DNA from: Cyclobacterium xiamenense
Lineage (GTDB): Bacteria; Bacteroidota; Bacteroidia; Cytophagales; Cyclobacteriaceae
NCBI RefSeq assembly: GCF_009467825.1
Contig: NZ_WIOK01000013.1
Span: 21,878-85,877 of the forward strand
DNA length: 64,000 bases
Direction: 5' to 3'
Shown here: positions 1 to 8,757 of the stretch, in pieces
Numbering within the stretch: the stretch's first letter is position 1
How the letters are laid out: each line of letters opens with the position of its first letter
Notes under the pieces: generated by a model
What the model saw: only the letters and a program-made list of their open reading frames with translations
The model's database searches: none
Told to the model about the DNA's origin: nothing
Program-made: the position numbers and the translations under genes

Positions 1-335
1 GGAGGCGGCCACGGGGACGTGTTCGTAAGCGTGGACTTCGGCAGGCTCAGCACACGGGGGACGTGTTCGTAAGCGCGGACTTCGACAGGCTCAGCCCACG
101 GGGATGTGTTCGTAAGCGTGGACTTCGACAAGCTCAGTCCACGCGTAAGTATCCGTCCTGGCCGATGCCTGAGCTTGTCGAAGGCGGAGGCGGCCACGGG
201 GACGTGTTCGTAAGCGTGGACTTCGGCAGGCTCAGCACACGGGGGACGTGTTCGTAAGCGCGGACTTCGACAGGCTCAGCCCACGGGGGACGTGTTCGTA
301 AGCGTGGGCTTCGGCAGGCTCAGCCAACGCGTAAG
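1..335. repeat. 44-bp tandem array with a 185-bp higher-order duplication
   Basis: Six copies of a roughly 44-bp unit begin with ACGTGTTCGTAAG (one is ATGTG) at 17, 61, 104, 202, 246 and 290, each ending in a CTTCGACAGGCTCAGC-type core. Bases 1-103 are repeated without a difference starting at 186. Between copies 3 and 4 the core occurs inverted (123-137 against 169-183), forming a palindrome. The core resembles the dispersed REP-like palindromes common in environmental bacteria (family knowledge). No gene is supported here; the array runs off the left window edge. Confidence 0.85.
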
Positions 336-499
336 TCAACTTGAGGCATTCGGATATTAGTATACGTTCCAGCGCCTGAGGCAGTCTGTAGCTGTACGTA
401 GGCGTTTGTAAATCGGAAGACTTTTTCCAGATGCGGTGGATTGACGGGTATATTTCGCCCCTGCAGGGCTTGGGATGCTGGGATCGAGACGATCTATCA

Positions 500-546
500 T
501 AGGGCTACACCCTGTGCTTTGGTGTTTGGCGCCTTCAGCGCTGGAA
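500..546 (+). repeat. Dispersed repeat family A, copy 1
   Basis: AGGGCTACACCCTGTG makes a small hairpin, followed after about 12 bases by GCGCCTTCAGCGC, a second hairpin. Related copies lie at 917-964, 25278-25328, 25596-25624, 25650-25693 and 25991-26027. Confidence 0.7.
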
Positions 547-679
547 ATGGTCATCGCCTTGTATGGTTACAAAAATCGGAACCATCTAAGGGCGTAGAAG
601 GGGGGTACGAACGAAATGGCATAACCGATCTGCCAGGCGGGGTTAAAAAATTGGGAACGGTATTGGAGCGGGTTCGGGA

Positions 680-709
680 TCTCTTATATGCCTTAAATGG
701 TTCAAAAAA
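680..709 (+). repeat. Dispersed repeat family B, copy 1
   Basis: TCTTATATGCCTTAAATGG followed by TTCAAAAAA recurs almost unchanged at 25840-25869 and in part at 25507-25530. The sequence 5' of it (570-680) also matches the sequence 5' of the 25840 copy, so the repeated unit is about 140-155 bp. Confidence 0.65.
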
Positions 710-916
710 GCGGCAGAACAAGACGTGTTGAACCCTATATGGGCATATTTTGTGCACGTTTCTTTCACGCACGTTCCGCTAAGACCTGCACGCCCAAAAG
801 GTCATCAGCTTTGAGGTCTTCCAGACCTCGAAGGTTTATTTTGTGCAACTTTTTTTCATACACATTCGGGATTCGCTCAATAAACGCCAAAGGTCCGGGT
901 ATACCCTTTTTACTAG

Positions 917-964
917 CACAGGGCTCCACCCTGTGCTGTGGTGTTTCGCGCTTTCAGCGCTTGG
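917..964 (+). repeat. Dispersed repeat family A, copy 2
   Basis: CACAGGGCTCCACCCTGTG is a hairpin, followed by GCGCTTTCAGCGC, the second hairpin of the family. It is nearly the same as the unit at 500-546. Confidence 0.7.
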
Positions 965-1094
965 TGTTATTCGAGCACCAGGCTTTCGTCTGCGATTGGG
1001 TTTAGACCGATAAACCCCAAGGGCCTTCCTTCGTTCCAGCCCTCCTTCGCTCCCGTACTTCCTCGCGCCTGTCTGGGAAGCGCGCGGATATGGA

Positions 1095-2369
1095 CTAATT
1101 GCCAGCCACGTAAAAAGGATCGATGGAGAATAAGTTGGGGTTATCCGGGTCGATTTCTACCTGTACCGCGTGCATGTCCCGATCGCCAAATACCTGTACG
1201 GCCGTAAAATTCGTCATCGTGCGGCCACTGCTGTCCCGAAGCGGCTGGTCCACCATAAATCGGTGCCGGTCCCCGTAGAGCAGCAAGACCGGCTTCCCAA
1301 AATCCAGTACTTCCTTGCGGAGGATGGTTACAAAGCTCGCATGCCCGTTGCGCTCGTCCCGGGTTTGGTAATTCAGACCGGCGTGTAGCACCAGGACCAG
1401 ACCCTTACTTTGTGCTTCCCTTGCCTGCGCAAATAGTTGCTCCAGCCAAAAGTTATTGGCCAGTTCCCGCTCGTAGAATTCATCGTTTAGCGCACCTGAA
1501 TCCAATTTAAAATTATTATTGGAGCCAATTACATGCAAGGTACCAAAGGTCACTCCTCCCTGTTGCCAGCGTGCATTTTCGGGAAATTTCTCAAACCCCT
1601 CCCAGCTGTTTTGCCGCTGCAGCGGCATGGGCTGTTTGCCCTGACTTTGCTCCCCGGCAAAAAAAAGCTGCCGGAGTTTGTCCAGGCGTTCCTCCGGCTC
1701 GTAACCACCGCAGGCCTCCCGGTGGCAATCCGTCCATTCGTTGTCTCCCGGCGTGTAAATCAGCGGCTGCTCAAATGCATCGAAATAGTTTTTGATGGTT
1801 TCAAAATAGGCATCCGAACAGGGCGTTCCGCCGGATTTGATATCACCCACGTGCAGGGAAAAATCCGGTGCCGCCGCATTGATGGCTCCAATCATCCGCT
1901 CAAACCGCACGAAATCTTCGGGAAGGTGGTAGGGAACGTCTCCCATCGCCATAAATCGCACTATTTTTTGCTCCTCAGGCGCGCAGGCAGCAAGGAGGCA
2001 ACCAATAAGGAGCAGGACCAGGGCCCCCTGGCGATACCGGGTTGTCTGCGAAAAACCGGCTACACCTCTCGGGAACTGTTGGCCGATGGAGGCCGGCAGG
2101 GTGGTGGACTTCGAAAGCGGGCTCCTGGAAATCCGGTTGGGGGAAGCAGGAGAAAATGGCCAGTACGTTTGGGCCTCCTCCACGAGGTGGGCAGGTGGTT
2201 TTTGTTCACACATCTCTTGAGTAGTTGTCAGGATCGAAAGCGTTGCTGCAAGGCTCCGGGAAGCACTGCGCCACCCGGGCTGCGGTTGGTAACCACGGAG
2301 GCTATTGCAGCAGGTACGAATGTAAATCGAAGGAGTTGATTTTGCTAAATAAAAAGCCAAATTCCGCAT
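1095..2369 (-). CDS. Secreted metallophosphoesterase-like lipoprotein
   Basis: The C-terminal 290 residues are a calcineurin-like phosphoesterase: MGDVPYH carries the first metal Asp, HVGDIKSGG the second, GDNEWTD stands where GNH(E/D) usually is, and YGDRHRF replaces the usual GHxH. The substrate is unknown. A lipoprotein signal, LLLIGCLLAAC, is followed by APEEQ, so the protein should be anchored outside the cytoplasm. The N-terminal 115 or so residues of this frame look non-coding, yet no ATG, GTG or TTG lies close upstream of the signal; the next internal ATG is at 2213. The true start is therefore uncertain: a CTG start, or a small indel or error upstream, are possible. It is the last gene before the repeat region at the left end and is divergent from the sulfate block. 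Confidence 0.7.
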   Translation of the reverse strand: MRNLAFYLAKSTPSIYIRTCCNSLRGYQPQPGWRSASRSLAATLSILTTTQEMCEQKPPAHLVEEAQTYWPFSPASPNRISRSPLSKSTTLPASIGQQFPRGVAGFSQTTRYRQGALVLLLIGCLLAACAPEEQKIVRFMAMGDVPYHLPEDFVRFERMIGAINAAAPDFSLHVGDIKSGGTPCSDAYFETIKNYFDAFEQPLIYTPGDNEWTDCHREACGGYEPEERLDKLRQLFFAGEQSQGKQPMPLQRQNSWEGFEKFPENARWQQGGVTFGTLHVIGSNNNFKLDSGALNDEFYERELANNFWLEQLFAQAREAQSKGLVLVLHAGLNYQTRDERNGHASFVTILRKEVLDFGKPVLLLYGDRHRFMVDQPLRDSSGRTMTNFTAVQVFGDRDMHAVQVEIDPDNPNLFSIDPFYVAGN

Positions 2370-2818
2370 ATTCTCGACCTAACCCATAGGGAAAGCAGGA
2401 AAAAAAATGAGTGTTGCTGAAAATGGATCGGATTGCAAAAAATTTTTCTAACAACAGTTAATTTACTATAAAATACGAAATTAGGTATTTAAAAAATTAA
2501 CCCCTTCAAATCTGTTTGGGATTATCGCTGGAAGGGGCTGGCAGGCCCCGGTATAATTGGCTCGAAAATTTTGAAATAAATGCCTGCCCGACTACTTTTG
2601 AGCGTTTGAAAAGCCGTGACTTGCAGATCGTTCTTCACCCTGCAGGATACCGGCAACCCAATCGGTAAAAATCCCCGGGTAAACGCAACAAGTTGGCTTC
2701 GTCCGGAGAATGGATTGTTCAGGAGCCCGCTTTTTGCCCCCGGCTCCGGATTGGCGAATAAATTCGGTCTTTTTCGGGACTCACCGGGCGAAGCTGTGTT
2801 TCGTCCTTAACCCTGGTT
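2370..2818 (+). other. Long leader region upstream of the sulfate block with competing stems
   Basis: There is no gene here. On the plus strand CCCCTTC (2501-2507) can pair with GAAGGGG (2531-2537), GGGGC (2534-2538) with GCCCC (2545-2549), and GGCAGGC (2540-2546) with GCCTGCC (2582-2588). The second pairing excludes the other two, as in attenuators and riboswitches. The gene downstream starts at 2819. I do not recognise a known riboswitch family, and transcription through this segment is not shown. Confidence 0.35.
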
Positions 2819-4576
2819 ATGTTTAGCCCCAGCCTGATTACCTTGTATATAGTAGCGGGATTGGTACTGGTACTTTACCGGGACCTGCTGCGACCGTCCT
2901 TTGCATTTTTGGGGGCGGTTTTTTTATTGTTGCTTCTGCAGATCATTCAGCCGGAGGAATTTTTGATGGGTCTGGCCAACAAACAGATCGTGGTCATATT
3001 CCTCCTGATCGGACTCACGGCAGGCATACAGCAGAATATCGGCACGGGGTTCTTTTTCCGGATTTTCAGTCAGAAACTCCGGCCGGGGATATTCCGGGCG
3101 CGCATGATGTTGCTCGTGGGAAGTTTGTCGGCGGTACTGAACAACACCCCCGTCGTGGCATTTATGATTCCGTATGTAAAGGAATGGACCAAGACCAATC
3201 AGGTTCCCGCTTCGAAATTCCTGATTCCGCTCTCCTTTTCCACGATCCTGGGCGGAATGATCACCGTGGTGGGTACTTCCACCAACCTGGTATTGAATGG
3301 ACTGATTAGTCAGTACGGGCTGCCGCTGCTGGGTTTCGAGGATTTTTTGTACCTGGGATTGCTGGTAGCGTTCTCGGGAATACTTTACCTCAGCATTGCT
3401 TCCAACCGCTTGCTTCCGGATCGAGAGGAAAACAAAAGCGAAATCATCGACCACCTGAACGAGTACCTGGTAGAAACCCATCTTCCCCTGGGTTCAAAAA
3501 TGCACGGAAAAACGGTTAAAGAGGCGGGCCTACGCAAGTTGCGGGAAATCTTTCTGGCCGAGATCAAGCGGGGCAATCAGGAGATTTCTCCCGTTGGCCC
3601 CAACGAGCTGCTGCAGGAGGGAGACAAGCTTTTTTTTACTGGCAATACGGATGCCATTCTGCAGCTGATTCAGGAAGAAAACGGTTTGAGCCTTCCGGAG
3701 GAGGGGCACGTGTCCAACTACGGATTTTTTCAACTTACCGAAGCCGTGGTGCCTGCCAGTTCCTCGCTGATCGGAGAAAAGATAAAGGACAGTGATTTTC
3801 GGAATCGGTACCAGGCCTCGATTATCTCCATACACCGGAACGGAACGCAACTAAAGGGAAATATCGGGGAAACCAAAGTGCAGGCCGGAGATCTGTTTCT
3901 GATGCTAACCGGCAAGGACCATAACCGCAACGATTACCTCAAAGACCTGATTGTCATTACCCTTCGCGGGGAAATCAACGCCGAAAACGGACGGTTTCGG
4001 CGGTTGCCTTCCCTACTTGCATTGACTTTATTGTTTACGGGAATTGTCGGCTGGGTGGATCTTTTTATGGCAGCTTTTGCCGGAATTCTTACCCTGTATC
4101 TATTTAAAGTATTAAATTTGCAGACTTTACGGAAAGCCGTGGACCTGGACTTGCTGCTAATACTGGTATGTTCCCTTTCCCTGGGAGTGGCCTTGAACAA
4201 TTCCGGCGCGGCCACCATGCTGGCATCGGGATTGCTCTTTCTGACGCAGGGGGCGGCACCGGTTTGGGCCTTGACCTTGCTCTTTGTGGTGACCCTGGTT
4301 TTGACCAGTCTGATTACCAATGCGGCGGCCGTGTCCATCATGTTCCCCATTGCCATGGAGCTGGGGCAGCAATTGGGGCAGCCCTTAACGCCTTTCTTTG
4401 TGGCCATCGCTTTTGCGGCTTCCGGAGACTTTATGACGCCGATTGGGTATCAAACCAATTTGATGGTCATGGGGCCGGGAAATTACAAGTTCAGGGATTA
4501 TTTTGCCATTGGGTTTCCCCTGACCCTGATCTACGGTACCGTGGTGATGGTATTTATTCAATGGTATTATTTGTAA
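2819..4576 (+). CDS. SLC13-family permease with two RCK_C domains, probable sulfate importer
   Basis: At 585 aa this has the layout of SLC13/DASS-type transporters that carry a soluble insert: membrane segments in residues 1-200, two TrkA-C/RCK_C-like domains at about 205-290 and 300-375, then membrane segments to the end. The paired family motifs are [11 protein letters not shown] with GTSTNL in the first half, and [11 protein letters not shown] with PIGYQTN in the second. Family members move sulfate, dicarboxylates or other anions. Sulfate is inferred here because the next gene, 34 bp downstream, is cysC and three further sulfate-activation genes follow. The ATG start directly precedes a hydrophobic segment. 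This is the first gene of the block. Confidence 0.9.
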   Translation: MFSPSLITLYIVAGLVLVLYRDLLRPSFAFLGAVFLLLLLQIIQPEEFLMGLANKQIVVIFLLIGLTAGIQQNIGTGFFFRIFSQKLRPGIFRARMMLLVGSLSAVLNNTPVVAFMIPYVKEWTKTNQVPASKFLIPLSFSTILGGMITVVGTSTNLVLNGLISQYGLPLLGFEDFLYLGLLVAFSGILYLSIASNRLLPDREENKSEIIDHLNEYLVETHLPLGSKMHGKTVKEAGLRKLREIFLAEIKRGNQEISPVGPNELLQEGDKLFFTGNTDAILQLIQEENGLSLPEEGHVSNYGFFQLTEAVVPASSSLIGEKIKDSDFRNRYQASIISIHRNGTQLKGNIGETKVQAGDLFLMLTGKDHNRNDYLKDLIVITLRGEINAENGRFRRLPSLLALTLLFTGIVGWVDLFMAAFAGILTLYLFKVLNLQTLRKAVDLDLLLILVCSLSLGVALNNSGAATMLASGLLFLTQGAAPVWALTLLFVVTLVLTSLITNAAAVSIMFPIAMELGQQLGQPLTPFFVAIAFAASGDFMTPIGYQTNLMVMGPGNYKFRDYFAIGFPLTLIYGTVVMVFIQWYYL

Positions 4577-4610
4577 CCGATTCAAAAGCGCTTCCAACAA
4601 GCGAAAGTCC

Positions 4611-5204
4611 ATGCAGGAAAACATTCATCCGTCGAAATTTAAGATTACCCAGGAGCTCCGCCAACAGGCGTTGGGGCAAAATCCGGCGCTGATCTGGTTC
4701 ACCGGATTGTCCGGTTCCGGCAAGTCCACCCTGGCCAATGCGACCGAGCAGGCACTGCATGGACAGGGGTACCACACCTACCTGCTGGATGGTGACAATG
4801 TACGTACCGGTCTAAACCGGGACCTGAACTTCAGCAAGGAAGACCGGGTGGAAAATATCCGCAGGATCGCCGAGGTGGCCCACTTGATGATGGACGCCGG
4901 GTTGATCGTGCTTTCGGCCTTTATTTCTCCCTTTCGCTCCGATCGGGAAATGATCCGTGAACTGGTCGGATCCGGCCGGTTTTTGGAAATCCACGTGGAT
5001 TGCCCCCTTAAAATCTGCGAGGAACGGGACGTGAAAGGATTGTATCAAAAAGCCCGCAAAGGGCTGATCAAGGATTTTACAGGCATTGATTCGCCCTACG
5101 AAACACCGGAATCCCCCTTTAGAGTCATTAAAACCGCCGAAGTCCCCCTGGATTTGGCGGTACACCAACTGGTAGAAGCATTAGATAAAAAACTCAAACG
5201 TTGA
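4611..5204 (+). CDS. cysC: Adenylyl-sulfate kinase
   Basis: It phosphorylates adenylyl sulfate (APS) to PAPS in the cytoplasm. The P-loop GLSGSGKST is at residues 32-40. It is followed by [15 protein letters not shown], the [10 protein letters not shown] motif of APS kinases, and the substrate-loop sequence GLYQKARKG. The length of 197 aa is normal for a free-standing CysC. It lies 34 bp after the permease and its stop codon sits 2 bp before the cysD ATG, so the three are very likely one transcript. Because CysC is separate, the CysN of this locus is not a CysN-CysC fusion. Nothing unusual is seen. Confidence 0.95.
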   Translation: MQENIHPSKFKITQELRQQALGQNPALIWFTGLSGSGKSTLANATEQALHGQGYHTYLLDGDNVRTGLNRDLNFSKEDRVENIRRIAEVAHLMMDAGLIVLSAFISPFRSDREMIRELVGSGRFLEIHVDCPLKICEERDVKGLYQKARKGLIKDFTGIDSPYETPESPFRVIKTAEVPLDLAVHQLVEALDKKLKR

Positions 5205-5206
5205 TT

Positions 5207-6112
5207 ATGGCACATTACTATTTATCCCACCTGGAAGAACTGGAAGCGGAGGCAATTTTTGTTATCCGGGAGGTGGTCTCCCAATTTGAAAAACCGGCCC
5301 TTTTGTTTTCCGGCGGTAAGGACAGCATCGTGCTGGCGCATCTTTCCCGAAAAGCGTTTTATCCTTCCAGAATCCCTTTTCCCCTGATCCATATCGATAC
5401 CGGGCACAATTTTCCCGAAACCATTGCATTTCGGGATGAACTGGTAGAAAAATTGGGGGTACAGCTGATCGTAGGATCCGTGCAAAAAAGTATCGACGAC
5501 GGCAAGGTACGGGAAGAAACCGGTGCCAACGCCAGCAGAAATGCCTTGCAAACGGTAACCCTGCTGGATACGCTGGAAGAGTACAAGATCGATGCCGCCA
5601 TGGGTGGGGCCAGAAGAGACGAGGAAAAAGCCCGGGCGAAGGAACGGTTTTTCTCCCACCGGGATGAGTTTGGGCAGTGGGATCCCAAAAATCAACGGCC
5701 CGAGCTGTGGAACCTATTCAATGGCAAAAAACACATGGGCGAGCATTTTCGGGTGTTCCCAATTTCTAACTGGACCGAAATGGACGTCTGGCAGTACATA
5801 CAGTACCAAAACATCGACCTGCCCTCCCTGTACTTTTCCCACCAACGGGACTGTGTGGTCCGAGACGGGGTGATCCTGGCCCGATCGGAATTTATCCAAC
5901 TGAAACCCGAAGAGGAAATACGTACCATGACCGTTCGCTACCGTACCTGCGGCGACATGCCCATTACGGGAGCGGTGGAATCCGGGGCCGATACCCTGGA
6001 AAAAATCATCGCGGAAGTCGCCACCACCCGAACCACCGAACGCGGTACCCGGGCCGACGATAAGAGGGGGGAAACGGCCATGGAAGACCGCAAGAAAAGC
6101 GGCTACTTTTAG
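5207..6112 (+). CDS. cysD: Sulfate adenylyltransferase subunit 2
   Basis: This is the catalytic small subunit that forms APS from ATP and sulfate together with CysN. The PP-loop motif SGGKDS is at residues 35-40. HIDTGHNFPET and GGARRDEEKARAKERFFS are typical of CysD, and the C-terminus ends in the family's arginine-rich tail GTRADDKRGE followed by KKSGYF. I chose the ATG at 5207 rather than the TTG at 5201: it gives 301 aa, matching the usual length, and places the start 2 bp after the cysC stop. A 308-bp gap separates it from cysN, which is unusual since the two subunits are commonly adjacent or overlapping. Confidence 0.95.
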   Translation: MAHYYLSHLEELEAEAIFVIREVVSQFEKPALLFSGGKDSIVLAHLSRKAFYPSRIPFPLIHIDTGHNFPETIAFRDELVEKLGVQLIVGSVQKSIDDGKVREETGANASRNALQTVTLLDTLEEYKIDAAMGGARRDEEKARAKERFFSHRDEFGQWDPKNQRPELWNLFNGKKHMGEHFRVFPISNWTEMDVWQYIQYQNIDLPSLYFSHQRDCVVRDGVILARSEFIQLKPEEEIRTMTVRYRTCGDMPITGAVESGADTLEKIIAEVATTRTTERGTRADDKRGETAMEDRKKSGYF

Positions 6113-6420
6113 CATTTCGTCGAGCCAGGGAAGAAGCGCCCCCTTCGCAGAAAAGGATTTAGACGTTCAAAAAAAGGAGCGGTTCGAAAACCTTTTTCCC
6201 GATTTGGAGAAAATGGCCTACTGACACCAGACGTTGCTTCATTCGGGCAGGAGTCGCCGAAAGGCCGCAGAAGTACTTACAATCCTTCCGCGCATACAAA
6301 CAAACGGAAATACAAACAGCGGATGCCTCAGCTACCTGTAGAAAGTGATACCAACCAGATACGTACAACCACGAACATCGCATCGGTTCCGATGCGGATC
6401 GCGGAACTAACTCAACGCGC
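6113..6420 (+). other. 308-bp spacer between cysD and cysN
   Basis: No gene, clear terminator or promoter was found. A 93-codon minus-strand frame covers most of it but has no recognisable protein character. The spacer could carry an internal promoter for cysN, but I cannot support one. Confidence 0.4.
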
Positions 6421-7680
6421 ATGAACATACAAGAAACCAATCAACTCTTACGATTTACCACTGCCGGATCGGTGGACGATGGGAAAAGTACCCTGATCGG
6501 AAGGCTTTTATTTGATTCCAAGTCCATTTTTGAAGACCAGATTGCGGCCGTTAAAACTTCCAGTGAGAAGAAAGGCTTTGACTACGTGGATCTTTCCCTA
6601 CTCACCGATGGGCTGAAATCGGAGCGGGAGCAGGGCATCACCATTGACGTGGCCTACCGGTATTTTGCCACGCCCAAGCGGAAATTCATCATCGCCGATA
6701 CACCGGGACACATACAGTATACGCGCAACATGGTCACCGGCGCTTCTACGGCCAACCTGGCCATTATCCTGATCGACGCCAGAAAAGGCCTGCTCGAGCA
6801 AACGTATCGCCATTCCTTTATCGCATCCTTGTTGAAGATTCCCCATGTCATCGTTTGCGTAAACAAAATGGATCTGGTGGATTACGATGAAACCGTGTTT
6901 GAAACCATTATCAAGGATTACAAGGCCTTTGCGAGCAAAATGGAAATCAAGGACGTACACTTCGTACCCATCTCCGCATTAAAGGGAGACAATGTGGTGG
7001 ATCGTTCCAAAAACATGGACTGGTACGAAGGGCCTACCCTGCTTTACCTGCTGGAAAACGTACACATCGCTTCCGACCTGAATCACATCGACTGCCGTTT
7101 CCCGGTACAGATGGTCATTCGACCCCATACACACGAGCACCGGGACTTTCGTGGATATGCCGGACGGATTGAAGGCGGAATCTTTAAACCCGGCGACGAA
7201 GTGAAGGTATTGCCATCCGGATTTACCTCCAAAATAAAAACCATCGAGCTGAATGGACAACCCATCGCCGAGGCCTTTTCGCCCATGTCCGTCACCATGA
7301 CGTTGGAGGACGAATTGGACATCAGCCGGGGCGACATGCTGGTGCGGCCCAATAACGTACCCACCGTCGGGCAGGACCTGGATGTGATGATATGCTGGAT
7401 GAGCCAGCAAAAGCTGGCAGGGAGGAGCAAATTGCTGCTGCGACATACCACCAAAGAGTGCCAGGTGATGGTGAAACAGATCCTGTACCGGGTAAACGTA
7501 AACACCCTGCACCGGGAAGAAGGGGTAGGCGAAATTGGAATGAACGACATTGCCAGAATCAGTATTCGTACGGCCCAACCCTTGTTTTTTGACCCTTACC
7601 GCCGCAACCGACAAACCGGCTCCATCATCCTGATCGATCCCAATACCAACGAAACCGTCGCTGCTGGAATGGTGATTTAA
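6421..7680 (+). CDS. cysN: Sulfate adenylyltransferase subunit 1 (GTPase)
   Basis: This EF-Tu-like GTPase subunit drives APS synthesis by CysD. All the G motifs are visible: GSVDDGKST at residues 16-24, EREQGITIDVAYR (switch I), DTPGHIQYTRNM (switch II), NKMDLVDY and SALKGDNV. Two beta-barrel domains follow and the protein ends at 419 aa with no fused APS kinase, consistent with the separate cysC upstream. It lies 308 bp after cysD and 86 bp before cysQ, all on the same strand. Confidence 0.95.
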   Translation: MNIQETNQLLRFTTAGSVDDGKSTLIGRLLFDSKSIFEDQIAAVKTSSEKKGFDYVDLSLLTDGLKSEREQGITIDVAYRYFATPKRKFIIADTPGHIQYTRNMVTGASTANLAIILIDARKGLLEQTYRHSFIASLLKIPHVIVCVNKMDLVDYDETVFETIIKDYKAFASKMEIKDVHFVPISALKGDNVVDRSKNMDWYEGPTLLYLLENVHIASDLNHIDCRFPVQMVIRPHTHEHRDFRGYAGRIEGGIFKPGDEVKVLPSGFTSKIKTIELNGQPIAEAFSPMSVTMTLEDELDISRGDMLVRPNNVPTVGQDLDVMICWMSQQKLAGRSKLLLRHTTKECQVMVKQILYRVNVNTLHREEGVGEIGMNDIARISIRTAQPLFFDPYRRNRQTGSIILIDPNTNETVAAGMVI

Positions 7681-7766
7681 GACGAAGGGTACGCGCCGGG
7701 CTTATGAGAGCGTAGCCGGCACCTGAAAACAGTGCCCATTCAGCAAAAATTTTTGAACAGAAACAG

Positions 7767-8525
7767 ATGATCGACCTTACAAAATTAACGCAACTTGCCG
7801 TCGAAGCTTCGAGGGAGGCAGGAGCGGAAATCCTGAAGATATACCATTCGGCGGATTTTGGGGTGGAAATGAAAAGCGACGATTCTCCCCTGACCCGCGC
7901 CGATAAGGCTGCTCACGAGGTAATCATGCAACACCTCAAGGAAACCCCCTATCCGGTTCTTTCGGAGGAAGGTAGGGATATTCCCTATACCGAGCGAAAA
8001 AACTGGACCTATTTTTGGATGGTGGACCCCTTGGATGGCACCAAAGAGTTTATCAAGAAAAACGGGGAGTTTACCGTCAATATCGCCTTAATTCATCGGG
8101 ATACGCCTGTATTGGGCGTGGTCTATGCGCCCGTGTTGGATTGGATGTACTGGGGCAATGCCCAGGAAGGTTCCTGGAAGCAGGAGGGGCAGGCTGAGGC
8201 GCGGTCTTTGCAAGCACCGGCGGACCAAACGGTGCGCTCCATCGTGGCCAGCCGCTCTCACCTGAGTCCGGAAACCCAGGAGGTAATCGACCGGTATCCC
8301 GACGCCGAAGTGATCAGCATGGGCTCTTCCCTTAAATTTATGCTTCTGGCCGAAGGAAAAGCCCAACTCTATCCCCGCTTTGCTCCGACCATGGAATGGG
8401 ACACGGCGGCGGCGCACGGCGTATTGCTGCCGCTTGGCTATACCGTCAAAAAAACGGACGAAGAGAGCCCCCTTTTGTACAACAAAGAAAACCTGCTCAA
8501 TCCCTGGTTTATCTGCTCCAGCTAA
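7767..8525 (+). CDS. cysQ: 3'(2'),5'-bisphosphate nucleotidase
   Basis: This is a Mg-dependent inositol-monophosphatase-fold enzyme that removes the 3' phosphate from PAP (and PAPS), the by-product of sulfotransfer or PAPS reduction. Visible motifs are DSPLTRADKAAHE, LSEEGR (metal Glu pair), WMVDPLDGTKEFIKKNGEF (the DPxDGTxEF signature of CysQ) and MEWDTAAAHG near the C-terminus. The length of 252 aa is usual. It is the last gene of the sulfate block and is followed by a bidirectional terminator. CysQ is expected where PAPS is made. No PAPS reductase or sulfotransferase lies in the window. Confidence 0.93.
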   Translation: MIDLTKLTQLAVEASREAGAEILKIYHSADFGVEMKSDDSPLTRADKAAHEVIMQHLKETPYPVLSEEGRDIPYTERKNWTYFWMVDPLDGTKEFIKKNGEFTVNIALIHRDTPVLGVVYAPVLDWMYWGNAQEGSWKQEGQAEARSLQAPADQTVRSIVASRSHLSPETQEVIDRYPDAEVISMGSSLKFMLLAEGKAQLYPRFAPTMEWDTAAAHGVLLPLGYTVKKTDEESPLLYNKENLLNPWFICSS

Positions 8526-8632
8526 GTAGACCTGCACACCGGTCTTAATGCTGGTTGATCGGAATTTTTTGTAGGGAGGCAATGCCTGCCTGCTGTAAGA
8601 GGAGAAAGAATTAGGTAGAATACCCGAAAAAA

Positions 8633-8670
8633 AACCGTTGAGACCTGTGGTGGATTCAACGGTTTTTTTA
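8633..8670. terminator. Bidirectional Rho-independent terminator
   Basis: AACCGTTGA (8633-8641) pairs with TCAACGGTT (8656-8664) and is followed by TTTTTA. The left arm is preceded by an A-run, so it works as a T-tract on the other strand. It lies between the convergent cysQ and porin genes and can serve both. Confidence 0.85.
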
Positions 8671-8757
8671 TTTCCCAAAGGGGACGCTGCTTACCCCAGA
8701 GGCTGCGCAGCTACGTTTGCTGCCCGTATCCGTCCGGCTAAACGATTTCCCGGAAGA

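Larger units (their letters stand above)
336..1094. other. Intergenic region with dispersed hairpin repeats, no gene
   Basis: No reading frame here has recognisable protein character. The stretch holds degenerate copies of two short repeat families that recur at 25.3-26.0 kb: a hairpin-rich unit (GGGCTACACCCTGTG followed by a GCGCCTTCAGCGC-like palindrome) at 500-546 and 917-964, and a unit ending TATGCCTTAAATGGTTC at 680-709. Bases 570-709 align by eye with 25715-25869. Confidence 0.6.

Noticed and set aside
63-257. Open frame across the tandem array
   Set aside because: It exists only because the repeat lacks stops in that frame; the translation is repetitive and has no protein character.
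1-335. Possible CRISPR array at the left end
   Set aside because: The repeated units are contiguous and contain the whole period; there are no unique spacers, and no cas gene is near.
6159-6440. Minus-strand open frame in the cysD-cysN spacer
   Set aside because: It overlaps the cysN start, has odd composition and no recognisable motif; it is probably chance.
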